Assembly (NCBI GenBank): GCA_022836615.1 | Contig: MU405304.1 | Location: 88,872 to 152,871, forward strand | Direction of reading: 5' to 3' | From: Annulohypoxylon bovei var. microspora | Lineage: Eukaryota > Ascomycota > Sordariomycetes > Xylariales > Hypoxylaceae | Length of the DNA: 64,000 nucleotides | Shown: positions 51,934 through 62,750 of the stretch, piece after piece | Position numbering within the stretch: position 1 is the stretch's first letter | How the letters are laid out: every line of letters begins with the position of its first letter | Notes under the pieces: model-generated | The model's input: only the letters and a program-made list of their open reading frames with translations | The model's database searches: none | What the model was told of the DNA's origin: nothing | Program-made: the position numbers and the translations under genes

Positions 51934-53447
51934 ATGGCACCTGTAAACCAAAACCCGAATAACCCTCTGGCAAGCAAGCTCGATGGGCCAGCAACTCAGC
52001 CTCCCACGGGCGTTACGCCTAACTTCGATAACCCGTCTAACAAGAACAGCCTTGTCCGAGCTGTGCTGATACTAGTCCTTGTTATAACTTCAATCTGTGT
52101 TCTTATTCGAGTATACTCAAGAATTATACTGAAAAGGATCAAAATCGCCGACAGTAGGTTCTCTTAAAATTGGAATGTATAAATAAATGTTCTAACAGAT
52201 CGCAGTTCTGGGGCTTGCAGCATTTGTACGTTGAACCTTTCTGTCAACAATACCTACTTATGTAGTCATTCATTTCTAATCATAAACGATAACCTGATAG
52301 GGCTTATATATTTCATTTGTCTACCTTTTCTTCAAGCTCGTAAACTCATATGGCTGGTTTGTCCACATGTGGGATTTACGTCTCAGAGACTTTCCTGCTG
52401 TCAATCAGGTGAGTTTTTCTGAACCTGTCTCATCTAGCAGCACATCTAACGATCACAAGATATTCTTCCAGGGGCTTATTATCTACTTCTGCATCGTTCT
52501 ACTCATAAAGTCTGCGATTCTGTTAGAGTGGATGACCATTTTCGTTCCGAAGGGAACTCGCAACTTCTTTTTCTGGTCAAGTTGCTCCGTGTTGGTGATC
52601 CATGCGCTGTTCTACATTTCTATGATCATCCTCGAGCTTGCAGCATGTTCCCCATTCGAAAAAAATTGGAACCCCTTGATCACAGGCAAATGCCTTGACA
52701 CAATCGGTGTAGCTGTGGCTATTTCCGCTGTCAACCTCGCGTTTGACTTGGTCATCTTCTTTCTTCCCCAAAAGGTTATCTGGGGACTCCAGATGCGAAT
52801 CAAACGAAAGATTGGTATCTCTTTCCTCTTCGCTATCGGAGTTCTGTAAGTTATTCGGAATCCCCCTTAAAGACTTTGACACAGTGCTAATTAAGACCTC
52901 TAGTGCGTGTGTTGCCGCGATCTTCCGTTTAGTTTCCTCCCTCCAATTTTATAAGTCTAAAGATACGAGTTACACATTCTCTGGGCTGGCCTTATGGTGT
53001 CTTGCTGAGGTCACCTGCGGATTTATTGTATTTTGCGGCCCGTCGGCTCCAAAGACAGTTGGTCATCTTGAACTTCAAGAACTGGCGTCAGGCTTGCGAT
53101 CTTGGGCTGGCAGTTCCGTTCGAAAGCTCGTTTCCTCAGGGGGTTCAAGCAAGGGTTCTGTGATGCGCGCGACTCACAAACGATCCAAGTCAAGCATGTC
53201 TCAAAATGGCAACAATTACGAAAAGGAGGACATTACTCCCGTTCCGTCAATACCTGTTGGATATGCGACCAGTGGATCCGACCATTCATTAAAGCAAGGA
53301 GAAGATGACATTCATAACACTGAGGCAGCCTTTTCAATTGTTCGAACTACCCGATTCGCCGCTGTTGAAGGTCAGGGGTCTGAGGCTATTGCGCAGGAAG
53401 AACATAACCGTCAGCATCCTTGGATTTCAAACGAAAAGGAGAACTAG
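51934..53447 (+). CDS. Fungal rhodopsin-like (PTH11-type) integral membrane protein
   Basis: Exons at 51934-52153, 52199-52225 (27-bp micro-exon), 52337-52408, 52472-52845 and 52904-53447. Hydrophobic helices appear in order: LVRAVLILVLVITSICVLI, IAVLGLAAF, LIIYFCIVLLIKSAILLEW, FFFWSSCSVLVIHALFYI, VAVAISAVNLAFDLVIFFL, IGISFLFAIGVL then ACVAAIFRLV, and FSGLALWCLAEVTCGFIVF. The pattern (WDL, a polar C-terminal tail of about 140 residues rich in Ser and Lys) matches the fungal rhodopsin domain family of GPCR-like proteins, often found beside PKS genes. The junction between exon 1 and the micro-exon is off by one base with the obvious GTAGGT donor, so either a different splice or a frameshift is present. 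Confidence 0.75.
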
Positions 53448-54452
53448 AATTGGGGTACACGGGAGAAGAAGTTCTCGCGGGCTCGTATTGCAGTCTCTGG
53501 CACCATTTGATGTAACTATTCCGGAGTCATGCGACAGGTCAGAAGTCCGATATTTGAAAATACTTGGTGACAAATTAGGTAGTGAAAGAGAGGGAAAGTG
53601 CCCATCGTCAGTAGTTTGGTAGCATTCGTTGTCTTTACCGATACTGCCACGATTGTGATCCTTCCCATTGTTCGTAAATCTAGGCGGCAAAGGAACCGGC
53701 TCTGTTACAATATGGTAAAGCAAGGGGATCCATTGGGTCTAATAACAAATGAATTAAGGTGCTTATCTTGGTATATTGAAAAACGTGTTATCCATCACTG
53801 CAACGTAACCAACAGCGTGCCATTCATCCCGCCATAAATAAGCGGCATGCCTCATTCTAGGGAGCTGAAAAGGCGGAACTGCAGTGAACACGCCTCCCCC
53901 GAAACCAAGGAACACAACTAGAAAAAGGTACCTACCTACCTACCTATATTGTAACCCCAATACTCTCTAAAGCTTGGCTAGAAGTTTGGATAAAGTCGGA
54001 TAGTGGTCTGCCAATACCATGCCTCCTTTTATAGTTGCGTATGTCCAGATCACTGCAGTAACTCCGATTGGCTCCTTGTCTTTGCTACCCTCCAACGTCG
54101 CAAAAAATCCCCCAAATAAGACGAAATGTGCCCCAATTCCACCTTACTTAGGTACCTGTTTAGACCAATACATATCCCCCCCAAAGATCTAATGGATGCC
54201 TACCCCTAGCTTTGTACGACCTGACTGATCACAACAACACCTATCTCCAACTTTCAGCCCCTATGTAAACGGTTCCCCTACATGCCGATAGCCGGTTAGG
54301 TAGGTACCTATGATATTTGGCTGGCCCACAGCAGCGATCCATATTCACTTTCTCTCCACATGCTGCTCCCAAAATTCGCGCTGAACCCCGGACTATAGCT
54401 AGACTCCTAAACAGAGCTAGATCTATCATTTACTGATGATAAGCCGCTTAGG
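53448..54452. other. Intergenic, no supported gene
   Basis: Carries (ACCT)n at 53929-53944 and further TAGGTACCTA motifs near 54152 and 54298-54310. No domain-bearing ORF. Confidence 0.5.
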
Positions 54453-56336
54453 ATGACTTCACCTAGTCTATTAAGTGGCGTTGCGACATATTCTCTGTAT
54501 GGCTTTGTCTCTCTAGTAGGGAACTCTCAGAATACCTTGCCAATGAGCACTATTATTGACATATCTTGAAGGTCGCCCTCTACGTGAGCTACCAAGTACT
54601 CCTACATCCCCTAAGGAATTATCCAGGGCCCCTGATTGCCAAACTCACCAATGGCTACACTGGATTCTTTGCAATCAAGCGAATACTTCACATAGAGATA
54701 TGGAGAAATCACCAGAAATATGGTTCGTCAGAACCGCCAAGAAGGAATGTTCCTAGGTAGATAGTTGACTTTCAATAGGTTCTGTTGTCCGGATAGGGCC
54801 AGATAGGCTTGTTTTCAATTCCGCCACTGCTCTGCGAGGTAGCTCTCAAAGTCGAAAATATTGATCATCGAGGTTTACTAACTGAAAGAAGACATCTATC
54901 AGAATGAAAGAGTCACCAAGGCTCCCATTTATCTGGCTACACAATCGAAGGTCGGCGCATTTAGTCTCTGGAATGCACTAGACAGAGACTTGCATCGCCG
55001 TAAGCGAAGGCTCGTAGGGCGAACCACCACAGACGCCTCCATGCGAGCCTTCGAGCCCTCCATGATAGAGCAGGTCGACATATTCATCCAACACCTAGCC
55101 CAGGACAAGCAGCAGCCTACAGACGTGAAGACCCGATGCAGCTACCTGAGCTTCGACGTCGTCGGGCTCCTCGCGTTTGGGTACAGCCTGCATCTCCAAA
55201 CCGACGAGGAGAACCAATTCCTTGTCGAACAGCTTGCGCGGGGCAACCATCGCATGAACACGTTCATGCAGATCCCCATCATCCCGCGCTACAAGCTTCA
55301 GCTCTATATCAACAAGTTCTTTCAGCAGGAGCGGGAGAAGACGGCGCGTCTGATGGAAACAATGATTCGCAGTCGCATGTCCGAGGACGTGCACGCGAAG
55401 CGCGATCTATACTCGTTCGTTGCGGACGCGGTCAACGCTAAGGATGATGACACTCTCCGCCTCGGCGATCTTTGGTACGAAGCTTTCTTCTTTATAATAG
55501 CAGGTATGTCAGCGAGCTCCCCTCCCTCTTCTTGAGTGGGTACTGAGATGTTCGTATAGGGGGCGATACAAGTGCCACTGCTCTGAGCGCCACGTTTTTC
55601 TACTTGTCGCGGAACCCCAAGTGCTACGAGAAGCTTGCCGCGGAGATTCGGACAACATTCCAGAGCGCAGACCAGATCTGTGGAAGCAAGCTTGCAGGTT
55701 GCCAGTACTTGCGGGCGTGCATCGATGAATCCCTGAGGATGTCTCCGCCGTCACCTGGTACGCTCTGGAGACACTTGGCACCAGAGGAAGAGGGTGGCAG
55801 GCCTTTCATAGTTGATGGTCATGTCATCCCTAAAGGCACGAAGGTCGGCGTCAACACCTACTCGCTGCATCACAACGAGGTTAGTTCCCCCATTCTAGTA
55901 GTGACCCCTTATCAAAGAGCTTGTCATTCGTTTAAATAGAGTAAACTCTCATATTTTCTCGTGATCACTAACCCGTATGAAATAGGAATACTTCCCGGAC
56001 CCTTTCATGTACAACCCAGACCGTTGGCTGATAACGGGTGACACGAACGAGGGGGCGGCAGCAAGGAAGGCCATGTATGATGCCTTTGCAGCCTTCTCTA
56101 TCGGCTCGCGTGGTTGCGCCGGGAAACCTACGGCGTACCTAGAGATCAGTTTGGCCCTTGCTAAAACCTTCTGGTACTTCGACTTTGAGACAGCACCTGG
56201 GAGCCTTGGTGACGTCGGGATTGGCCAGAAAGGCGAGTTTCATCTGTACGACATCTTCACATCGACTCACGACGGGCCATACTTGATCTTCAAAGCCCGC
56301 GACTCGTTTGCGAAGGATTTCGACAATACTACCTAG
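54453..56336 (+). CDS. Cytochrome P450 monooxygenase, second copy type
   Basis: Six exons (54453-54515, 54572-54756, 54807-54838, 54892-55503, 55560-55879, 55986-56336) total 1563 nt, 520 aa. The tiny third exon encodes LVFNSATALR, and the intron after it has a perfect TACTAAC branch point. The N-terminal hydrophobic anchor is followed by LHPLRNYPGPLIAKL. Conserved motifs: WNALDRDLHRRKRR (C-helix), I-helix GGDTSATA, ExxR in DESLR, the FxPDRW equivalent YNPDRW, and heme loop FSIGSRGCAGK with Cys about 448. It looks intact and belongs to a different P450 family from the gene at 36172 (closer in text to the benzoate-hydroxylase-like group; tentative). Divergent from the PKS and a candidate tailoring oxidase. 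Confidence 0.9.
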
Positions 56337-57490
56337 CGGTTAGAGTTGGCAATCCCACCGGGGATGTACGAAAATCTAGCGCCTTAAGTTTTGAAATCAA
56401 TGTCATTGCTAGGGAAATCTAGGAGGTCCAAATTTGTGGACGCTTCGGAGTTGAGGGATAATATAGGGAGTATGTATAATTTATGTAATACTAACCCTGG
56501 CATATTCTCCTAGTCGCCGTCTAACTCCTGTTCGTATTTGAAGAGCTCCGGTGGATATCGACGTGAACACTCCACGAATTAGTTAGGTAATTGGGTCTTT
56601 GTCTCAAGCGAGTGGAATTGGAGGGGTAGTGTGGGCTAGTTCATGATGGAGACTAGGTAGTTAACAAGCTCGACTAGATCAAGAAACGAAGGAGGCTGTG
56701 AGCTATATTTACCTAGCTTCGGCGCACGACCCGGACCTGCGATAGATGAGAACATAAATGCCGGCCGTTAAGAGCCCGTATTCTATCCCAATTTAACCAT
56801 ACGATATCCTCCTGATGGGCTATTAACATACGTGCAACTTCTGACTCGGCATCGCACACACTGGAGCTCATGGTGATGGAGCTTGTCAGCTTCGCGTCTC
56901 TAAGGAGTAGGTAGGTTGGTAGGTATATATCGTTGATAAATAAATGGCACCTTCGGAATATAAAAGTTCTTAAGGCTCGAAATCTCAATACCCTAAAATG
57001 GTATTCATCACAAGACCCACAAAACGACCGCCCACAGGAGGATCAAAGGCGGCGCTATCGTGAGTGGTGGAAAATAACCCTACGAAGTCACATTTGCAAA
57101 CTCATTTTCCGCTCAATCCGCGGGGGCTGAGTAGCAAGCTGGAGGTTGAGAAGCGGACTCGCATCAATGATACCACTTACTTTGGCCTAGCTACGTAATT
57201 TGTTACGAAGCTACGCCTGGAGGAAATTGGATGGTTCTGTTAAAGGGGCTCGGTTTCACGATTTGGTTCCATCTAATTGGGTAGCTTCTCTTGGCTCCCC
57301 CAATAACCCCTGGGATAAGTTGCAGGGTATCAGGGATTCACGTTCGCCATAATTCTCCGCCGAGAAGTCCCTGTGTAAACATGGGTCAGATCTAATCTAT
57401 ATTAACTGTCGCGATCGTCTCAACCGGCGACATGAGACGAAAGGTAGCCAAGGCCATTAGTGCATCTTATTGCATGTTCATTCGTTAAAA
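56337..57490. other. Intergenic, no supported gene
   Basis: Contains GTAGGTAGGTTGGTAGG near 56908-56924. No coding signal seen. Confidence 0.5.
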
Positions 57491-59331
57491 ATGCCTTCCT
57501 TTAAACGTCTTGCGGCTCTTGCGGCCTGCATCGCGCCTGTTCTGGGTATCACTGTGACTACTTCCACCAGCGCCTACACTGTTGACACGGCGGCATCGTA
57601 TGGCTTCAAGGTAGCCATTAGTCGCTCAACTTGCGACATCACGTCGTTGAACTTCTATGGCACTGAATATCAGTACAGCAGCACCTACAGTCATATTGCT
57701 TCTGGTCTAGGTTCCGCAACGGTCTCTTACACCACCAGTGGTAAGTGCCTAATTATAAGACAATAGGTTTGAATTATTACTAACAGGTTACTGGTAGGCG
57801 ACTACGTGATCGTCAAATGTGTAGCCGACAATGATAACTTTGACTTAACCCACTATATGGTGTTTGCCGACAAGTCAAGCTCCATCTACATGGGCACTTA
57901 CACCGTCTCCGAGCCTGCCATCGGAGAATTACGCTTCATCTTCCGCCTCACGGGTCTTACTGAGGCGTATCCCAACGGCAACGTCTCGTACACCGCAGGT
58001 GGCACGGCCATCGAAGCCTCGGATGTCTATACCGTTGGCAGCGAAACGCGCAGCAAGGTGCGATTCCGTGTACAAGCTAGAATGTACGAACTAGTGTGCT
58101 AACATTGAAGAAAGTTCTACTCATCGGACCGTTTCATCGACGACTCCGTGTACTGCGCGACGACGACGGACGCCTCGATCCACGCGTGCTGGCGTATGCG
58201 CCTCCCCACCCTCCCCCCTTCCTATAGCAAACACTAACCCCCCATCGCAGTGCGCCCTAATAGCCAGGCGACGGAGAAGAGCTCGGGCGGGCCGTTCTTC
58301 CGGGACATCGACCTGAACTACGGCGGGTCGTACCACTCGGTGACGTACTACATGAACTCGAACCACGCGCAGACCGAGAGCTACCGCCAGGGCTTCCACG
58401 GGCCCTACGTCTTCAGCATGTCCCGCAGCGGCGTGCCCAAGGCCGCCGAATACGACGTCTCGTTCTTCGACAATCTAGGTCTGACGGGATACACCGCCGC
58501 CTCCGGCCGCGGCCACGTCAAGGGCACCGCGTCCGGCGTCTCCAGCAGCTTCCCCATCGTCCTGCACTGGTACAACGCCGACTACCAGGGCTGGGTCTAC
58601 GCCTCGTCGTCCGGCGCCTTCACGTCGCCCGCGCTCGTCGCGGGGACCTACACGCAGGCGCTGTACCAGGACGAGTTCCTCGCAGCCACGACCACGGTAA
58701 AGGTCGCCGCGGCCGCCACCGCCACCGCGAACATCGCCGCGACGGCCGCCGCCCTCGTCGGGTCGCGCACGACCATTTTCAAGCTAGGCGACTACGACGG
58801 GCAGCCGACGGGTTTCCTGAACGCGGACAAGCAGCTCCGGATGCACCCGTCGGACAGCCGGATGTCGTCGTGGAGCCCCGGCAGCGTGGCCTCTACGGCG
58901 GCGTCGTCGTTCCCGATGGCCATCTTCGCGGACGTCAACGACGGGCAGAAGATCACGTTCACGCTGGCGAGCGCGGTCAGCGGCGCGGCGACGCTGCGCA
59001 TCGCGACGACGCTGGCGTACGCGGGCGGCCGGCCCCAGGCCACCGTCAACAGCTACGCGTGCGCGGCGCCGTCGGCGCCCACGGCCATCGACAGCCGCGG
59101 CGTGACGCGGGGCGCGTACCGCGGGCGCGGGGATGTGTATACGTGCACGATTCCGAGCGGCACGTTGGTCAGCGGCAGTAACACCGTCACGATCAATGTG
59201 ATTTCGGGGAGCAGCGGTACGGATTACCTGAGCCCGAATGTCGTACGTATACCCTACTTGTCAAGTCTTCTGTCTCAGGACTTACGCTAACCGGATACTA
59301 GATTCTCGATGCCATAGAGCTTTACTATTAA
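57491..59331 (+). CDS. Secreted rhamnogalacturonan lyase, family PL4
   Basis: Five exons (57491-57740, 57798-58057, 58115-58193, 58251-59242, 59302-59331) give 1611 nt, 536 aa. Signal peptide MPSFKRLAALAACIAPVLG. The PL4 pattern is clear: TVDTAASYGFKVAISRSTCDITSLNFYGTEYQYSS region, IGELRFIFRL, GTAIEASDVY, ETRSKFYSSDRFIDD (across a splice), SSGGPFFRDI, YYMNSNHAQTESYR, HGPY and HWYNADYQGWVY. The C-terminal half has the fibronectin-III-like and CBM-like segments usual for this family. The enzyme would cleave the rhamnogalacturonan I backbone of pectin by beta-elimination outside the cell, suggesting a plant-associated lifestyle. Exon 4 is strikingly GC-rich compared with exons 1-2. The last exon is only nine codons plus stop. 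Confidence 0.9.
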
Positions 59332-59809
59332 GTTAGTCGACGAGGGGCTTTTCTCTAGGATGGGTCGTGCTTAACCGATCTACTTGGACGGTTGACTGGA
59401 CTACGGCCATTCAGAGGATAGGGGTCTACGAGTGGGTATTCATACTGCCATGGCGTGCAAAAACTCATGGTTCTTGTCCATACTTTTTTATATACATGAA
59501 TTGATACCCGGCATCCCAGCAATCATCCTTGCCATTGTGATACCATTCCTCGTGTCAGCAGCGCCGGCTAACAGAAGATTAGAGACCCATGCCTAGTTCC
59601 AGAATTCCTTCCTAGACAGGAGTCAATCTTCCCAACGGTTCCGATCCCTATACCATCCTCGTCGAGAGTGAGGCGATGATATTAAGTTCACTGGTTCCAT
59701 TGGGGATGGGCAAATTCCTTCCTCCGTCAATATCGATTTGTTCCTATCCTGCACAGACTTAGGCCATACCACACCATATCGATACCAGAAGGGCCATGAC
59801 TTGATGGTT
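59332..59809. other. Convergent intergenic region
   Basis: Lies between two 3' ends, so it should hold both terminators. No ORF or repeat of note. Confidence 0.5.
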
Positions 59810-61276
59810 CTATTTACCCTTCTTGTTGAGATCGGGCTGGTTGAAGAAAACCACCTGCACGGTCACATCGTCTCGTGCAAACCGGGTAAACGGTAAGGTG
59901 AAGGCAAATCTGCCTGCTAGCAACTCGTGGTGGTTTCCGCCGAGAGAATTGCGCACCAGATGCACGGCGGCATTTTCATCCTGGACTGTTGCTTTCCCCT
60001 TCTCGAACTTCCAGTCCACCCCGTTCCAGATTTGGCCGAAGTCGAATGGTTCGTACGTTGGTTCGGTGCTGTCTTGTGGCTTGCCTTGTTGTGAATCTAG
60101 CCATTTGCCCATCAGACCGGCAGCTTGTACACTGGAAAGGTGTTCCCATAAGCCGTCCGATGCCATGATCAGGAACGCGGGCTTGTCGGGGTCGATCTTG
60201 GCACTCATCACATCTGGGACGGCTGTTAGATACGGCGGCGTTTGAACGTTGTATCTCGCGGGTAACGGAGCACCAAATCTTCGTGTAAGGTCATTCTGTA
60301 GTAGTACGGGCAATTTCCATCGAGCATCGCCAAAGGATCGCGAAGCCTTAACTCCTAGCACACGCCCATTCTGGACTATGTTGACTTCTCCGGGATGCTC
60401 CTTGTTGATTCTCTCGATCTCGTCCTTGTTGAACCCAGTATGGTCTTTCGACAGCAGCAACACATGCCATTTGTCATCTGACTGCTTCTGCGCCAACAGT
60501 GCTCTTGAATCGCCAGCGGATGCTACGTGCAACGTACTGGTGATAGGGTCGTATAGAGATAGTAAAGCACATGAACCAGCATAAGCGAGAAGCATCTTCT
60601 TCACCTTGTCCTGCAATAGCTCATCGTTGTCTAGAATGTCCCTGGCCGCGTCTATGATTTGATTGTCGACGATCATGAACGCTTCCATGATAGCACGATG
60701 TACCGCTTCTGTGGACAAGGATTCCTCTCCCGAGTGTTGCTTAGCTTTGCTCAAGTTGTGTCGCACGATGGGCAAGAGTTGCTTCTCCAATAAATCCGCC
60801 GTCTGCCAGCCCAAATGACCACCGAAAACACCCCAGGCCATCCACTGATTGCCATCATTCCATGGTGAAGGGAATTGACCATGGGTGAAACGGTCCTCGC
60901 AGGGGCTTTGAGCAACCAATTGAGTGACATCGTATCGATCGACACCGGCGACATTCTTGACGAGGAAGCGATACGCGTTCTGCGTTAAGATACGTGTCAC
61001 ATCCTCCTTAGAAGGGCCTGACTCAAAGATCAAGCGTTCAGTAAGAGGATTCTCAAGACGTGGTACGAGTACTTCATCGTTGTCGGGTGTGGTGGAGAAC
61101 CACCAAAAGCCTAATGCGCCAAGGACGCCAGCACCCAAAGTGTATTTCGTCGCCTTCTGGAGGGTTGTGGTGGAAGGCGAGCTTCTTGTCGTATAGAGGC
61201 TTCGAACTGCTGCCTGCAAGATTGGTCTTGTGGCCAGGCGGCCAAGACGCGCCTGAGGTACTCGCGATCGTAGCAT
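59810..61276 (-). CDS. Mitochondrial PP2C-type phosphatase with atypical metal site
   Basis: Single exon, 488 aa from the ATG at 61276. The N terminus MLRSRVPQARLGRLATRPIL is a typical matrix presequence, followed by a possible membrane segment (YTLGAGVLGALGFWWF). PP2C motifs: EDRF, AGSCALL, VASAGDSRALL, LSKDHTGFN, VLGVKASRSFGDARWK, FLIMASDGLWEHLSS and RDDVTVQVVFF. This layout resembles the fungal Ptc5/PDP-like group that dephosphorylates pyruvate dehydrogenase. The motif normally DGHAG reads VFGGHLGWQTA, with Gly at about residue 152 where the bridging metal-binding Asp is expected. Everything else looks conserved, so either the family tolerates it here or the enzyme is impaired. Confidence 0.88.
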   Translation of the reverse strand: MLRSRVPQARLGRLATRPILQAAVRSLYTTRSSPSTTTLQKATKYTLGAGVLGALGFWWFSTTPDNDEVLVPRLENPLTERLIFESGPSKEDVTRILTQNAYRFLVKNVAGVDRYDVTQLVAQSPCEDRFTHGQFPSPWNDGNQWMAWGVFGGHLGWQTADLLEKQLLPIVRHNLSKAKQHSGEESLSTEAVHRAIMEAFMIVDNQIIDAARDILDNDELLQDKVKKMLLAYAGSCALLSLYDPITSTLHVASAGDSRALLAQKQSDDKWHVLLLSKDHTGFNKDEIERINKEHPGEVNIVQNGRVLGVKASRSFGDARWKLPVLLQNDLTRRFGAPLPARYNVQTPPYLTAVPDVMSAKIDPDKPAFLIMASDGLWEHLSSVQAAGLMGKWLDSQQGKPQDSTEPTYEPFDFGQIWNGVDWKFEKGKATVQDENAAVHLVRNSLGGNHHELLAGRFAFTLPFTRFARDDVTVQVVFFNQPDLNKKGK

Positions 61277-62262
61277 GGTCACCGGAAGAAATGGAGACAA
61301 CAGAGGGGGAAAAATGAAACGATATAATAAATATATCCTCTCCTACTCTCGAGTGCGTGCGCAATCAAAAGTTTCGAGAGTCAATATTTTTTTTCCACTG
61401 GAAGCATGATTTTGGAAAGATGAAATTTTGAAATGAAAATCTATGAGATCAATGTTAAGAGAGGTAAAACTGGGAGTGGAGAAGGGTGATCCCCAGGCGA
61501 CAGACGATAAGTTTCAAGTCGGAATGAGAGTGTCATTTCCAATAAGAGTGACGATTTGAAGATGTCCAGGTAGGAACCTAGGTATGGTACTCGTCTCGTA
61601 GAGGCTGCCATTTTTTATCCTCAACTTAGAAAAGTACCTACCTACCTAGTTAAGTCTTGAACCTAATAGATGACAACAAAAGGGGATAGAAGCCCATTTC
61701 TACAGGCACCTGTGATGGCTAACATGAATCTTGATATGTTTAACAGTGTATTTCTAAATTACCTAACTAGGTAGGGGCATAACCAATCGACAAATAAGTT
61801 ATAAGAAAAAAGAATTGGTTCACAATGAGAAAGGGGCAGGCATATGTACGACTTTATATATTAATATTATCCCCTTGCACGATACTGTCGCTAATACAAA
61901 GCCGATGACAGCAAAATCTATTTCATTGTCAGTATTTTGACCCTTCCAGAATTGATATTTGGTTCCATGTGTCTAAGCCATAAATCCATAAATCCTAGCA
62001 ATAAGCTTACTGAGCACCACAGGTGTTATTCATTGCAGATCAAGTGTCACTTTGATTTCTAAGTCTACCTAACTACCTACTTATATCAACTACTACAAGA
62101 TGACATAATTAGAAGTATCGTGTCCGAATCGTGTTGCGCTCATTGAGAGAACACTAGGCACCTAGGTTAGTAGTACAAAAAGAACCAATTGTGCTTAAAC
62201 CCCTTAATCGCAAACCCAGATCAAGCATATCCACCAGATATCACCAGTCGAACGCTTCAAAC
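61277..62262. other. Intergenic, no supported gene
   Basis: Several ACCTACCTAG motifs (for example 61637-61649 and 62066-62081). No coding signal. Confidence 0.5.
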
Positions 62263-62608
62263 TTAGGCGCAAACGCATTTACTAGGTTAGTAATAGGAGA
62301 TTAGCTCTATGGGTGTTTCTAAGCCAATATAAGACTTAATGCTCGGAGACTTACCCCCAAGACCTTAGCCAAGGCCCGCAAACGGCATTACATCCGTCGA
62401 TATGACAGTCGGAGTCTTTTATGCAAAATAGAGATTGGCGAGACTCAAGGCTGTTAGCGATAGCACCAGCCGCTCGATCTATTCATACGTATTAGCTTCA
62501 TGCCTTGGCCTTATAAACATAAGTCTCAAATTACGTACCGATGAGCCCAGCCTGAACACCTGTCAGGCAGATGCTGAGGAGAGAAACCAGGATAGTCGAG
62601 GTCTTCAT
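62263..62608 (-). CDS. Small secreted cysteine-rich (knottin-like?) peptide
   Basis: Three short exons (62608-62535, 62450-62355, 62281-62263) total 189 nt, 62 aa. Exon 1 opens with a classic signal peptide (MKTSTILVSLLSICLTGVQA). Exon 2 supplies CIKDSDC, then DGC, AVCG; exon 3 ends KCVCA. Mature cysteines are spaced C-x5-C-x4-C-x3-C-x9-C-x-C, enough for three disulfides. Introns have CTAAC branch points (CGCTAACAG, TACTAACCTAG). The start context is CAAAATGA and a TATATAAA lies about 135 bases upstream. The donor of exon 1 must be GTAATT, as the nearer GTACGT would shift frame and stop. The fold, target and role are unknown; candidates are an effector or antimicrobial peptide. Confidence 0.65.
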
Positions 62609-62741
62609 TTTGAGTGAAATAGTCGATATAATCAAGTTTAAACCGCGGACTTGGTGAAACTGAATCTTTTATCTTGGGATGATGTGATTTTACGTTGCGA
62701 TGATGCGACAAGAAGCTTGAATTCGAAGCAAGCGGCTAGTT

Positions 62742-62750
62742 TATATACAA
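62742..62750 (-). promoter_or_regulatory. TATA box of the small cysteine-rich gene
   Basis: Reverse strand TATATAAAC, about 135 bases before the start codon, followed by an A/C-rich leader (CATCATCCCAAGA, CACTCAAA) typical of highly expressed fungal transcripts. Confidence 0.5.

Noticed and set aside
54720..54760. Suspected frameshift in the second P450 (a neighbouring frame reads FVRTA)
   Set aside because: The chosen frame is open through the donor at 54757 and joins exactly to LVFNSATALR and later exons; the total length is a multiple of three.
58121..58399. Minus ORF inside the lyase gene
   Set aside because: Antisense shadow of GC-rich exon 4; no features of its own.
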